From Leptobrachium leishanense (taxonomy: Eukaryota > Chordata > Amphibia > Anura > Megophryidae): DNA of 64,000 bases. The notes under the pieces were generated by a model that did no database searches, was not told where the DNA came from, and saw only the letters and a list, made by a program, of their open reading frames with translations. Positions 9,768 to 22,042 of the stretch are shown one piece after another (positions within the stretch are counted from its first letter, which is position 1; each line of letters begins with the position of its first letter). Location: contig RXON01001590.1 of the NCBI GenBank assembly GCA_009667805.1, positions 1 to 64,000 of the forward strand, in the 5' to 3' direction. Both the position numbers and the translations under genes were made by a program.

Positions 9768-12548
9768 AATGGTAAAACACCTGTTTTTTATTTTTCAAGA
9801 TGAATCTAAATACCGATTTTCACGTCTGTAGCATCTTCTGTTTTTAAGATATAGGTATCCTGTTTAAAATAGTCAACCCCCTTTTTTTGCCCCCAGTTGA
9901 ATTTTTGAAAAACAGTAAAATATGTGTTTTTTTATTTTTCAATAAGAATCGAAATACCGATTTTCACATCTGTAGCATCTTCTGTTTTGAGCTATAGGTA
10001 TCCTGTTTAAATATTCAACCCCCTTTTTCGCCACCTTAGGGGCGGAGTTTCCAAAAATCCTTCCTTAGTGGGTGCATACATCATAAAAACAGTGCAACTC
10101 CAAAATTTCATGTTCTTAGGTTAAACGGTTTCAGCTGGGGCGTTGATTAGTCAGTCAGGACTGTCACGTTTATGATAAAAGTATTCAACCCCCCTTTTTG
10201 CCCCCCCAAGGAATTTTCAGAAAATGGTAAAATACTTGTTTTTTTATTTGTCAAGATGAATCTAAATACCGATTTTCACGTCTGTAACATCGTCTGTTTT
10301 TAAGATATAGGTATCCTGTTTAAAATATTTAAAATATTCAACCCCCTTTTTTCTCCCCCAAGTCGAATTTTTGAAAAACGGTAAAGTACGTGTTTTTTTA
10401 TTTTTCAAGACGAATCTAAATACCGATTTTCACATCTGTAACATCTTCTGTTTTTGAGCTATAGATATCCTGTTTAAAATATTCAACCCCCTCTTTCACC
10501 CTCTTAGGGGCGGAGTTTCCAAAAATCCTTCCTTAGTGAGTGCCTACATCTTAAAAACAGTGCACCTTCAAAATTTCACGTTCCTAGGTTAAACGGTTTC
10601 AGCTGGGCGTTGAGGAGTCAGTCAGTCAGTCAGGACTTTCACGTTTATATATATACTAGCTTTTGCCCGCGGCTTCGCTCGCGTGGATTTTAGGATTTGT
10701 TAAAATTGATTTTTAAAACCCCCCCCCCTTTCCCCTCACTTGGGATTATTTGGAAAATTGTAAAACACGTGTCTTTATATTTTTCAAGAAGAATGTAAGT
10801 GCCAAATTTCACACCTGTAACATCTTTGGTTTTTGCAATATAGGTATACTGATAAAAGTATTCACATCCCTTTCCCCCACCCCCCTTAACTGGATTTTCA
10901 GAAAATGGTAAAACATTTTTTTTTTGCACGAAGATTGTAAATATTGAATTTCATACCTGTAACATCATTGGTTTTTGAAATATAGGTATAGTGATAAAGG
11001 TATTCATCCCCCTTTTTGCCCCCCACTGGATTTTTGGAAAATGGTAAAATAGGTGTTTTTTTTGTTTCTCAAGATGAATCTAAATACCAATTTTCACGTA
11101 TGTACCATCTTCTGTTTTTGAGATATAGGTATCCTGATTAAAAGAATTCAGCCCCCCTTTTTTCACCCCCAATTGGATTTGTGGAAAATGGCAAAAAACA
11201 TGTTTGTTTTTTTTCACGAAGATTGTAAATACCAAATTTCACACCCGTAACATCTTCGGTTTTTGAAATATAGGCAAACTGATAAAAGTATTCAACCGCC
11301 CTTTTTGCCCCCCCAAGGAATTTTCAGAAAGTGGTAAAATACGTGTTGTTTTATTTTTCAAGACTAATCTAAATACCAATTTTCAGGACTGTAACATCGT
11401 CTGTTTAGGAGATACAGGTATCCCGTTTAAAATATTTAAAATATTCAACCCCCTTTTTTCGCCCCCCCACTTGGATTTTTGAAAAATGGTAAAATACATG
11501 TTTTTTTATTTTTCAAGACGAATCTAAATACTGATTGCCACATCTGTAGCATCTTCTGTTTTTGAGCTATAGGTATCCTGTTTAAAATATTCAACCCCCT
11601 TTTTCACCCCCTTATGGGTGGATTTTCCAAAAACCCTTCCTTAGTGGGCGCCTACATCATAAAAACAGTGCACCTTCAAAATTTTACATTCCTAGGTTAA
11701 ACGGTTTCAGCTGGGCGTTGATGAGTCAGTCAGTCAGTCAGGACTTTGGCATTTATATATATAGATGTATTTAACCCCCCATTTTGGACCTCCCATGGAA
11801 TTTTAAGAAAATGCTAAAATACGTGTTTTTTTATTTTTCAAGACGAATCTAAATACAGATTTTCACGTCTGTAACATCTTCTGATTTTGAGCTATAGGTA
11901 TCCTGTTTAAAATATTTAAAATATTCAACCCCCTTTTTCACCCCCTTAGGGGCGGAGTTTCCAAAAATCCTTGCTTAGTGGGTGCCCACATCATAAAAAC
12001 AGTGCACCTTCAAAATTTCACGTTCTTACGTTAAACGGTTTCAGCTGAGCATTGATGAGTCAATCAGTCAGTCAGGACTTTCGTGTTTATGATAAAAGTA
12101 TTCAACCCCCCTTTTTTCCCCCAGTTGAATTTTTGAAAACGGTAAAATACGAGTTTTTTATTTTTCAAGAAGAATCTAAATACCGATTTTCACATCTGTA
12201 ACATCTTCTGTTTTTGATCTATAGGTATTGTGTTTAAAATATTCAACCCCATTTTTCACCCCTTAGGGGCGGAGTTTCCAAAAATCCTTCCTTAGTGGGT
12301 GCCCACATCATAAAAACAGTGCACCTTCAAAATTTCACGTTCCTAGGTTAAACGGTTTCAGCTGGGCATTGATGAGTCAGTCAGTCAGGACTTTCGCGTT
12401 TATGATAAAAGTATCCAACCCCCCTTTTTGTCCCCCCAAGGAATCCTCAGAAAATGGTAAAATACTTGTTTTTTATTTGTCAAGATGAATCTAAATACCG
12501 ATTTTCACGTCTGTAACATCTCCTGTTTTTAAGATATAGGTATCCTGC
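9768..12548. repeat. C repeat, block 2, with a module start motif
   Basis: This is the longest uninterrupted block of the modular repeat. A module boundary is visible at 10657-10690: the TATATATA end of one module is followed by CTAGCTTTTGCCCGCGGCTT, with CGCTCGCGTGG after it, and the next end lies at about 11764. Ends near 10650 and 11750 carry the TCAGTCAGTCAG run followed by GACTT and TTTATATATAT. Subunits inside modules are tandem and diverged. The junction with the Penelope-like fragment at 9767/9768 is abrupt. Confidence 0.75.
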
Positions 12549-14382
12549 TTAACCACTTCGATGCTAAAGGATACGCACAGGTATGTTCCTTGCGGCGGAC
12601 GCGCTGAGCTTTGCTTTTTATATATATGGAGAGCTCACTACTTTCCTGGGTATGCACCACTCCCTGTTCACAGGTGTGTCCCACAGTGACAACCTACAAA
12701 GGCTAGTGTCTGCTGGGAAGCTCAAAGGTGAGTTAATTCTGTAAATGCAGATACAGTCAAGTAAGATAGGACCTGTCAATGATGGGGTACATTGGTGACT
12801 GTGACAGGCTTACGCAAACGATGATCATACTTTGTTAACTGAATCCCCATCATTTTACCTCAGTCAGGTTTTTTGAATTTTTAGAATTTTTGAAATGTGT
12901 TTTTTTCTTGCAGCAAATGGTGGATGAATGTGGTCATTGGTATGGTGTGCTCTTTTTTGGTGTTTTATATATATATATATATTATTTTTGTATATACTAT
13001 TTGCAACAAATACTTTAGGATAAAATCCTTATATCCGATTCTTCTTCATATCTCTATCTGCAGATTTAGAAATATTTTGAAGATTCTGGATTTAACAGTA
13101 CTTGAGATATCTCAATCTATTTCATTGCGAAGTACACACTCATATACATATATTTCTTACATTAACCACTTCCATGCGGAGGACGCGCTCAGCGCGTCCT
13201 CCACATGGCTCCTGCTGTGCGGAGGACGTGCTGAGCGCGTCCTCACTTTGGGGCCAGCGTTCGGCCGGGTTCCGGCCGATCGCTGGCCCCCCCGGTGCGG
13301 GCTGACATCCTCGATGTCAGCCTAGCACCCGGAACCGCCACCGGAGTAATTAGGTGTCATTGCGGGGGCGCGATGACACCTAATTCAGGCGCCCCCCCGC
13401 ATGTGCGGAGGAGGCGCCTGAAAGGGAGGGGGGGTCCTTCGGACCTCTCTCCCTCCCGATCGGCGGCGTGAAGGGGGTTAACCCAGGCACTGGTTTGGAA
13501 GGGCACAGCCTGCCCTTCCAAATGGTACCTGGCATTAACCCCATGGGGGCCGGATCACGAATCGGCGCCGAAAAGCGCCGGTTCGTGATCCTTTCCCGGA
13601 GCTGGCCGACATCTTGGATGTCGGCCAAGCTTCCGGGAATGCCCCCTAAGGACTGGCATCATCGTGCATAGCACGATGACGCCAGTCCTGGAGTTAACCC
13701 CTAACTGCCACCAATGGTGGAGATAGGGGGTTCCAATGAACCCCCTATCTCCCGATCCGTTTCAGTTAAGGGTTAATGTTTGGTATTGTTGGATCGGCCA
13801 GAGCATGGCCGTTCCAACAATACCAAACTTGACTATGAAAAAGTTTTAAAAAAAATAAATAAATAAGTAAATATTAAAAAAAAATTGTAAAAAAAAAAGT
13901 TGTTTTTTCTTTTTTTTGGTTCGTTAATGCAGCAATATTGTTCCCATTTCAATTATAATGTGAACAATAATGCTGCACTAACGATTTTTGTATGCAGTGC
14001 GTTTGTTAAAAATCGCGTAATTTTCCCCCAAAAAAATGTAACGAGACCCCATCTCTAATTTTTTTAACAAGCGCACCCCATACAAAATATAACCGCAATT
14101 GCTCGCATGTTAAAATGTGAAAAAAAACACTTTACACGTTGTAAATGATTGAAAATTCATCTTTTATTGCATTTTTTGTTATAATATACAGACAGGTCAT
14201 GATGTATACATATAATAATGACATATTATGAATCTGCCGAGTCTGACGGAAAGAACAATATATAATATGTCTGGGTCATATACTAAAATAAGCCTTCAAA
14301 ACACGTTTAAACATGATGAGCAAAATCGGTAAAAATGACCTCAGCACAGGGGCGGGAAATGCCTCAGCAGCGAAAGGGTTAA
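12549..14382 (+). mobile_element. piggyBac-like non-autonomous composite in a TTAA site
   Basis: The element lies between TTAA at 12549-12552 and TTAA at 14379-14382. Its ends are CCACTTCGATGC and GCAGCGAAAGGG, matching in inverted orientation at CC.CTTC..TGC. Removing it restores TATCCTG(C/T)TTAAAATATTT, exactly the C-repeat sequence seen uninterrupted near 10310, so the target is proven by the sequence. Inside, a second left end (TTAACCACTTCCATGC at 13162) begins the 1.2-kb body shared with 18492-19732 and 43438-44671. It holds no transposase. The TTAA target and CCC-type ends are those of piggyBac; Kolobok also uses TTAA and is the alternative. Confidence 0.85.
12608..13161 (+). repeat. 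Passenger segment shared with 17938-18491
   Basis: About 554 bp from GCTTTGCTTTTTATATATAT to the second TTAA is nearly identical to the sequence directly upstream of the piggyBac-like copy at 18492. It includes GGAGAGCTCACTACTTTCC, TTCTTGCAGCAAATGG and a (TA)n run. Here it lies between an outer left end and the standard body, which suggests it was carried along during transposition. Confidence 0.8.
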
Positions 14383-15024
14383 AATATTTAAAATATTCAA
14401 CCCCCTTTTTTGCCGCCCCGTTGAATTTTTTTTTAAAAAAAGGTAAAATACGTGTTTTTTTTTTTTTCAAGAAGAATCTAAATACCGCTTCTCACGTCTG
14501 TATCATCTTCTGTTTTTAAGATATAGGTATCGTGTTTAAAATATTTAAAATATTCATCCCCCTTTTTTGCCTCCCCGTTGAAATTTTGATAAACGGTAAA
14601 ATACGGGTTTTTTTTATTTTTCAAGAACTATCTAAATACTGATTTTCACATCTGTAACATCTTCTGTTTTTAAGATATAGGTATCCTGTTTAAAATATTT
14701 AAAATATTCAACCCCTTTTTTGCCCCAGTCGAATTTTTGAAAAATGGTAAAATACGTGTTTTTTTATTTTTTAAGACGAATCTAAATACCGATTTTCACA
14801 TCTGTAACATCTTCTGTTTTTGAGCTATAGGTATCCTGTTTAAAATATTCAACCCTCTTTTTCACCCCCTTAGGGGCGGAGTTTCCAAAAATCCTTCCTT
14901 AGTTGGTGCCCACATCATAAAAACAGTGCACCTTCAAAATTTCATGTTCCTAGGTTAAATGGTTTCAGCTGGGCGTTGATAAATCAGTCAGTCAGTCAGG
15001 ACTTTCGCGTTTATATATATATAA
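14383..15024. repeat. C repeat, block 3
   Basis: This continues block 2 after the piggyBac-like insertion and ends with the usual TCAGTCAGTCAG, GACTTTCGCGTTTATATATA terminus near 15024. Confidence 0.75.
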
Positions 15025-15430
15025 TCCAGGTCATCCCTGCAGCAAGACTCCTCTCCATGTCTTTGTTTTGATCCCAAAGTGGATTTTGTTTCTGGGGGAG
15101 CATAAATAAACTCCCACCAGTCTACCTCATGATTGACAAGCAGCATGAGCAGGTATGGTTTGCTATGTAGCAGCCTGTGGTTTCATTTTGGTTAGGACTC
15201 GCCCTTATAGAGGTGCCGTGATGTTGGCGGGCGAGCTAGTCTTATAATGGCCATTAATAAGAAACCAAACCTCTAATTGTGTTTAGTTTCACACGGTATA
15301 ATTGGAGTAAGCGCAGATGACATTTTTTTCTTTGATTTGTTCTACACATGTTGTTGGGCTGGATGCATTTGGTGGTTGCAGCCAACCCTTCGGGGAATAG
15401 GCGTGACCCCACCCCTCCTGCACTATATAT
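15025..15430. other. No recognised feature
   Basis: The interval from the C-repeat end to the fold-back element shows neither recognisable coding sequence nor terminal repeats. A short (TA)n run lies at its right end. Confidence 0.45.
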
Positions 15431-15546
15431 AGATATATATATATAAAGCAAACCAAAGGGTGGGTTGCACTCAACCTAAACTTGCAACACAAGCGGGTGC
15501 ATCTAAGACTTCAAATACAAAACACCAAAAAAGGGCACACCATACC

Positions 15547-17779
15547 CAGTGGTGTATTTTGGCCTAGGCCGACTAGTTTTTTTTTTAACTTTTGAAAAGT
15601 TTTTATACCAGGAAGGATACATTGAGATTTCACAAATTTTTCAAGTATGTCCTGGGTAGGCAAGGCCTAGGCTTTCACTTTCCAGGGGGCAGCAAAATAC
15701 CTCACCACTAAATGGGTTACTCACAGAGCACCAAAATGACGCCAACATTTTGGTGTTCTGTAGTTCCCTGCACTTCGGGGAATAAAATTTCCCTACCCTG
15801 CAGTGAATTCACCATTCACCGCAGGGTCCCCATAGTGCATGGAGTCGGCCGCTGAATGCTGCCACCGCAAACCCGTGGCCTGCTGTTTTCAAAAGAACTA
15901 CTGAACGAAAATGTCTGGAATTTACATATAAGATCCTATGATTGATAATAAAAAGTTCTGTTACAGAAAAAAGAAAAACTGCTATTAAAAAAGGGAGGAA
16001 ATTTGCCCAAAAAAATCTGAAAAATGACTAAAAGGTACTAAAAAAAAAATCGATAAAGACTTTTTACTGCAGATTAAAATAACAAATGGTTTATTAGATA
16101 TTGCATAAAAACGGGAATATTTTTAACATTGAAACCTATGGGTTTCGCCTGAATAAACCTGCTCATTGAAACCACCAAACATCAGGGAATTTCACTGCCA
16201 TTTCTCTGCTGTTTGGTGTTCTCTGAATAGATTAACCATTACTTCTCTATGGGGATTTGCACTGCCTTCAAACAGCACCGTACTTGCTGGCAGTTCAATA
16301 AACTTGTGTGTGAGCATATCACAGAGCAGTGGTGTACTTAGGGGAGTGGCGGAGGGCGGGCCGCCCCAGGTACCAGTGATTATTGGGGTGTCATTAGGGG
16401 ATACTAGGAGGTGCCACTTTCACTGTGTGTCAGCTTTGAGCTGTGTTCTCAAACAATGAGCAGTGGAGCAGGGCGTTTGCATTCGGAATAAAATCGAATA
16501 GAATAAAAATCCCACTCTCTTCCCTCAATAGCTCTTCCCCTGCCCCGCAGCAGCTCTAGGAGAGGGGAGGGGGATGTGATTTGTGTGCAGAGAGAGAAGA
16601 TGACAGTAATCGGCAGGTAAGGGGGGGGTATCAGCAGAATATGAAGCCCTGTCTGCTTACTGCTGTTTAAAGTGGACCTTTCCTTAACCAGCACTGCAGT
16701 GATAGAAATTTGTCATTGAACTGCCTGGCTCCTGGTGAGGCTGCGTGCGTGCAGGTCACGCGTTCCGGCCAGTCAGGTGGTACTGAGTCTCAGTACCACC
16801 TGACTGGCTGAACCACGTGACACGCACGCAGCTGCCGGCCATTTCGTTAACATGGACTCACACTCTATTCTGGACTGAACACCCACCGGGAAGGGAATCA
16901 AAGCCACGGTGCACCCTCTGGCAGTGGCACCCCACTGCTGACAAGATGGCTCCATGCACAGGCACAGTCGCGATCCTCACGTGGCCTGAAGGGACCCCTT
17001 GCTGAGTCCGTACACAGTCCCTGCTGACTCTGCACACAGCCCTACAGCGGACAGAGGCCGGTAAATATAGAATAAATAATTGCAGTGTGCTCATATACAC
17101 TCGGTTTGCTGGGAGTTTTATTGCAGTGGATTCTGATGCACTCATACACACCGCACATTGCATTGCTGGGAGTTTTATTGCTGTGGATTCTGATACGCTG
17201 ACACACACCGCACATTGCATTACTGGGTTTATTGCTGTGGATTCTGTGATACACACTGCATATTACTGTGAGTTTCATTGCCCTGGAGCTCTGGGATACG
17301 CTTATACAAACTGCACATTACTGTGAGTTTTATTGCTGTGCAGTTCTGTGAAATGCTCATACACAGTGCACATTTCTGTGGGTTTTATTGCTGTGCAGCT
17401 CTGATACGCTCATATGCATTGCACGTTTCTGTGGGTTTTATTGTTCAACCAATTAGAGCGGCTATGATCCAGTTTACTTGACATACGTGGCTGTTCTTTG
17501 TAAAAATGCTTGAATTTAAACATTTCATAATTTTCTTTATCTCAATAGATACATTTGAAATGGTATACAAAATATACAAGTAGGCACTTGGAATCCACTT
17601 TTATTATAAAGAGAGGAAAAGGCGGAGCTCTAAGAGGAAAAGGTGGAGTTTAAAGAGGAAGGTTGGGGATTTACCAGGAAGAGGTGTGCCCTTGACGGGA
17701 AGGGGTGCCTCAAATTTAAATTGGGGGGTGCACGAGTTTAGTCAGGCCTAGGGCAGCACAAAACCTAAATACACCACTG
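15547..17779. mobile_element. hAT-type non-autonomous element, 2.2 kb, internally composite
   Basis: The termini are CAGTGGTGTATTTTGG and AATACACCACTG. The target word CACACCATACC is present on both sides of the insertion, offset by two bases from the right terminus, so the exact duplication is ambiguous although the boundaries are clear. A second CAGTGGTGTA start at about 16334 suggests that one relative inserted in another. The interior holds a LINE 3'-end fragment near 15600, a copy of the B MITE family (about 15740-16320) and a satellite array at 17085-17450. No transposase frame is seen. Confidence 0.75.
17085..17450 (+). repeat. Satellite array, units about 57-60 bp
   Basis: Six or so diverged units contain GTGGATTCTG or GCAGCTCTG, ATACGCTCATACACACCGCA, CATTGCATTACTG and GAGTTTTATTGCTGTG. 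It is the reverse complement of the 40-bp array at 56950-57250, which lacks part of the unit. Confidence 0.75.
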
Positions 17780-17937
17780 ACCACACCATACCAATGACCA
17801 CCATTTGCTGCAAGAAAAAAAAAATGGTGGATGAAGATGATCATTGGTATGGTGTGCTCTTTTTTGGTGTTTTGTATTTGAAGTCTTAGATGCACCCGCT
17901 TGTGTTGCAAGTTTAGGTTGAATGCAACCCACCCTTT

Positions 17938-18491
17938 GCTTTGCTTTTTATATATATGGAGAGCTCACTACTTTCCTGGGTATACCACTCCCTGTTCACA
18001 GGTGTGTCCCACAGTGACACCTACAAAGGCTAGTGTCTGCTGGGAAGCTCAAAGGTTGTTAATTCTGTAAATGCAGATACAGTCAAGTAAGATAGGACCT
18101 GTCAATGATGGGGTACATTGGTGACTGTGACAGGCTTACGCAAACGATGATCATACTTTGTTAACTGAATCCCCATCATTTTACCTCAGTCAGGTTTTTT
18201 GAATTTTTAGAATTTTTGAAAATGTGTTTTTTTCTTGCAGCAAATGGTGGATGAATGTGGTCATTGGTATGGTGTGCTTTTTTTGTGTTTTATATATATA
18301 TATTATATATATATTATTTTTGTATATACTATTTGCAACATACTTTAGGATAAAATCCTTATATCCGATTCTTCTTCATATCTCTATCTGCAGATTTAGA
18401 AATATTTTGAAGATTCTGGATTTAACAGTACTTGAGATATCTCAATCTATTTCATTGCAAAGTACACACTCATATACATATATTTCTTACA
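17938..18491 (+). repeat. Second copy of the passenger segment, at its apparent source locus
   Basis: The sequence matches 12608-13161 closely but is here continuous with the right arm of the fold-back element. That suggests this is the original locus and the copy at 12.6 kb is derived. It ends at the TTAA where the piggyBac-like element inserted. Confidence 0.75.
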
Positions 18492-19732
18492 TTAACCACT
18501 TCCATGCGGAGGACGCGCTCAGCGCGTCCTCCACATGGCTCCTGCTGTGCGGAGGACGTGCTGAGCGCGTCCTCACTTTGGGGTCAGTGTTCGGCCGGGT
18601 TCCGGCCGATCGCTGGCCCCCCCCGGTGCGGGCTGACATCCTCGATGTCAGCCCAGCATCCGGAACCGCCGCCGATGAAATTAGGTGTCATCGCGGCAGC
18701 GCGATGACACCTAATTCAGGCGCCCCCCCGCATGTGCGGAGGAGGCGCCTGAAAGGGAGGGGGGGAGGTCCTTCGGACCTCTCTCCCTCCCGATCGGCGG
18801 CGTTGCGGGGGTTAAGCCAGGCACCATTTGGAAGGGCACAGCCTGCCCTTCCAAATGGTACCTGGCATTAACCCCTGGGGAGCTGGATCCCGAATCGGCG
18901 CTGAAAAGCGCCGGTTCGTGATCCTTTCCCGGAGCTGGCCGACATCTTGGATGTCGGCCAAGCCTCCGGGAACTCCCCCTGAGGAATGGCGTCATCGTGC
19001 ATAGCACGATGACGTCAGTCCTGGAGTTAACCCCTAACTGCCACCAATGGTGGAGATAGGGGGTTCCAATGAACTCCCTATCTCCCGATCCGTGGCAGCT
19101 AGTTAAAGTTTGGTATGGTTGGATCGGGCAGAGCATGGCCGTTCCAACGATACCAAACACGAAAGTGAAAAAAGTTTGTAAAAAAAATAAATAAATAAAA
19201 TAAAAATAAAAAAATATTTAAAAAAAAATTATAAAAAAAAATAAACACTTTTTTTTCTTTTTTTTGGTTTGTTAATGCAGCAATATTGTTCCCATTTCAA
19301 TTATAATGTGAACAATGATGCTGCACTAACGATTTTTGCATGCGGTGCGTTTGTTAAAAATCGTGTAATTTTCCCCAAAAAAAAATGTAACGAGACCCCA
19401 TCTCTAATTTTTTTAACAAGCGCACCCCATACAAAATATAACCGCAATTGCTCGCATGTTAAAATGTGGAAAAAAAACACTTTACACGCTGTAAATTATT
19501 GAAAATTCATATTATATTGCATTTTTTGTTATAATATACAGACAGGTCATGACGTATACATATAATAATGACATATTATGAATCTGCCGAGTCTGACGGA
19601 AAGAACGATATATAATATGTCTGGGTCATATACTAAAATAAGCCTTCAAAATGCGTTTAAACATGATGAGCAAAACCGGTAAAAATGACCTCAGCACAGA
19701 GGCGGGAAAAGCCTCAGCAGCGAAAGGGTTAA
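18492..19732 (+). mobile_element. piggyBac-like non-autonomous element, copy 2
   Basis: TTAA flanks both ends (18492-18495 and 19729-19732). The ends read CCACTTCCATGCGGAGG and CCTCAGCAGCGAAAGGG. The 5' third is GC-rich with many short palindromes, for example GGACGCGCTCAGCGCGTCC; the 3' half is AT-rich. The open frames in the GC-rich part are not recognisable proteins. It is near-identical in organisation to 13162-14382 and to the inverted copy at 43438-44671. Confidence 0.88.
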
Positions 19733-20043
19733 TATCGCTTATCTCAGGTCAAATGTCAATCTGTCTTAACAAAGACCCTATATTCAATCCTAGACTTTGG
19801 GTCTCTGTCATTTTTTATTTAATATTTCTGTTATTTCTATTCAAGGTTTTTACTGAGTACTCTTTATCAGCTAAATTCCTTTAAAATTAGATCAGCAAAA
19901 ATACTTCTATATTTAAATAACTTATTCTATTCTTCAGTAATTATACCATTATATAGTTCTACACTCTACAAAATATATATATATTGGAGCATCTATTTTT
20001 ACTGTGAATATATAGAATATATTGATTATAAAAATATATTTCG
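19733..20043. other. AT-rich sequence without recognised feature
   Basis: It contains only T/A-rich runs and short TATATA stretches. Confidence 0.45.
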
Positions 20044-20056
20044 TGAATATATATAT

Positions 20057-22028
20057 TTTTTTTATATTTGAAATTTTTTATTTTGGAAAAGAGTCAGCTT
20101 AACAACATACTATAAACAAATAAATGGCCTCGCAGGGCCAATAATCGTCAGCATAAAAAACACAGCTGTGTACAACAAATAATGAATCCATCTAATGGTA
20201 GTCATATAGTAGTAATAAACATCCCCTAATTGGGGGGTCTCATCTATGAACATGCGATAAATAAAAGCACGTCATGCTAAATCAAAAACAATAGGCATTA
20301 TGAAGTCAGCAAATAATCTACTCAATTTTTTTTTAGAGATATCAGCAGTCAACAGCGAGGGAGAGGAAAGGGAGGGGGATAATACACATATAGGTAGCAG
20401 AAAAAGCCAGGATAAGTCGTCCCCGAACGGGGGGGTCTCTTCAGAATAAAAACCTATGGTAAACGCAGGCGATACGTGAGGTGGAACAGCGAAGATCTGG
20501 CGCTCAGCCGGGGCAGTCCTCCGCCACATCCCTAGAAAGACCCGCTCCAGACAGGACAGACCATGCTTCAGAGGGGTCAGCAATATTATAAGGCACATTC
20601 CTGTGGGTCACCTCCAGGGAACCCGCCAGTCCCCAACAATATCTTACACCCCGTGCACGTAGGAAAGTTGTCACCTCTCGAAATTTCCTCCGGGCCAATA
20701 GAGTCACGAAGGGTAAGTCTCGGTATAACTGGAGTATCGAATTCTCGAAAGACACATTAGACCGTGCCCCCGGGGACGACATAAGGTTCACCTGCGTAGC
20801 GACATCCACCGCCGTAGCAATAACATCCCGTGGAGCAGCAGACGGAGCCGTCGCAGCCTTCCGGACCCTGAATTCTGCGACAAACACCGCAGGAGAATAA
20901 GAAGAGAGGCCCATAACGTGATGCCCCAGGCGATCCACATACTTCAGAAGACCCGCTGCAGGTACAGATTCGGTGATTCCCCGGACATGGACATTGCGTC
21001 AGCGATGCCTTGCCTCAAGTGTTTCCACAGAGAGGGTCAGAAGCGCGACCTGTGAATGAAGTTCCTCCACCTGGGTCGAAAGCACCGAAACTTCCTCATC
21101 CACATGAATCCACACCGCCAGCACCTCAGCTCGCACTCCATCAACCTCAGCCCGAATACCCGAAAATTCAGCTCACCACAACCTCATCTCTGCCATAAAG
21201 TTCCAAAGATCACCCTTCGTGGAAGGGAGCGAGTCCTCATTGTCCTCAAACTGACTGTCGGAGGTAAGTAGCCCTGAAGACAGTGGACTTGCCGCTGACA
21301 GTGGTCTCCGCCCATCACGGTTAGGTGGGACTGATTCCCGTTGTGTCTCCGTAGCCCCGGACCACCAGCAGAGGACAGCAAAAAGTCCAAATCTGTGGAC
21401 CGGTGATCCTCCTCTGAACTTCCCCACGGTGCAACAGAGGACGTCAGTGGGTTCAGGTAAGCCTCCTGTAGTGCTCCTGCCAGAGAGCGGTGTTTAGCCT
21501 GAGCTCTCTTTTTAGCTGCTGTACCGGCTGCCTTCCTCCCTCTCCCCGGGGTTATCAAAGTAAGCAATCGCCGGTCTTCCTCGTTGTCTTGAGGCCAGTA
21601 AAGATCTCCATCTGCCGGAATTACGGGGGAGGGTGCCACTGCCCGGGGAGCACCACCCCCACCTATAGAATCGCGAATGTCCTGTTGGCAGGGCCCCTCT
21701 GCCCTGTCAGCTCTTTTAACAGATCTCCTACCCATCTCTAATCTCTTGTCCGCGGCAGCGTCCTCGTGGCGATTAGGAAGAGACTGCCAAATCCAAAATG
21801 GCCACCGCACTAGGCCGCACTCGCGATCTCTGGGTAGACCTGCTTAGGGACTCGCCGCCAGAAACTACGCAGTCTCTCAGGAGTCGTTCCCCCAGTCAGA
21901 GGAAGTTCCTATGGCACTTAGAGGGTTAACACCAGGTAAATAGTCCCAAGAAGTCTCTAAATCATTAGCTTTAGCAGCAGAGCTCGGCAAGATGCGTCCT
22001 TCCTCCTCAGCTGTTAGCTCCGCCCCCC
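20057..22028 (-). mobile_element. L1 element with both ends but lacking ORF2 (HAL1-like)
   Basis: On the minus strand the element starts with a G-rich 5' end (GGGGGGCGGAGCTAACAGC at 22028), contains ORF1, then a short region without RT, and ends with AATAAAAAATTTCAAATA plus a short A run at 20057. A 13-bp target duplication is visible: TGAATATATATAT at 20044-20056 and TGAATATATTTAT at 22030-22042 (one mismatch). Full L1 is 5-7 kb, so ORF2 is missing although both termini and the duplication are retained. It therefore inserted in this short form, as half-L1 elements do in mammals. Confidence 0.75.
20504..21735 (-). pseudogene. L1 ORF1 (RNA-binding chaperone), disrupted
   Basis: ORF1p coats L1 RNA as a trimer. 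The likely start is MGRRSVKRADRAEG at 21735. A following coiled-coil-like region (EELHSQVALLTLSVETLEA) leads into the RRM-type segment RNVHVRGITESVP and then the C-terminal domain, with LPFVTLLARRKFREVTTFLR and RGVRYCWGLAGSLEVT. The frame is broken. The N-terminal part and the segment with LPSTKGDLWNF are in different frames, a TGA stop follows that segment near 21173, and another TGA replaces an Arg-like codon just before RNVHVRG. The C-terminal 144 residues are intact to a stop at 20504. Identification rests on the order of coiled coil, RRM and CTD motifs. Confidence 0.8.
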
Positions 22029-22042
22029 ATGAATATATTTAT

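Larger units (their letters stand above)
15432..17955. mobile_element. Fold-back (palindromic) MITE split by a hAT element
   Basis: The left arm (about 15436-15546) and right arm (about 17788-17945) are inverted copies. One reads AAAGGGTGGGTTGCACTCAA onward, the other ends TTGCAACCCACC-type complement, and both contain CATCTAAGACTTCAAATACA or its complement. With the hAT at 15547-17779 removed the two arms join into one long hairpin. The outer ends lie in TATATA sequence. Half of the same palindrome recurs inside the passenger segments near 12905 and 18235. Confidence 0.8.

Noticed and set aside
12897..13325. 142-residue frame, with a 215-residue parallel at 18224
   Set aside because: Same transposon sequence in two copies with length differences and no domain; starts in the TA-rich passenger and ends in palindromic GC-rich repeat.
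15547..17787. Exact 8-bp target duplication ACCATACC/ACCACACC for the 2.2-kb hAT
   Set aside because: The next bases on the right repeat CACACCATACC two bases away, so I report the boundaries but not this exact duplication.
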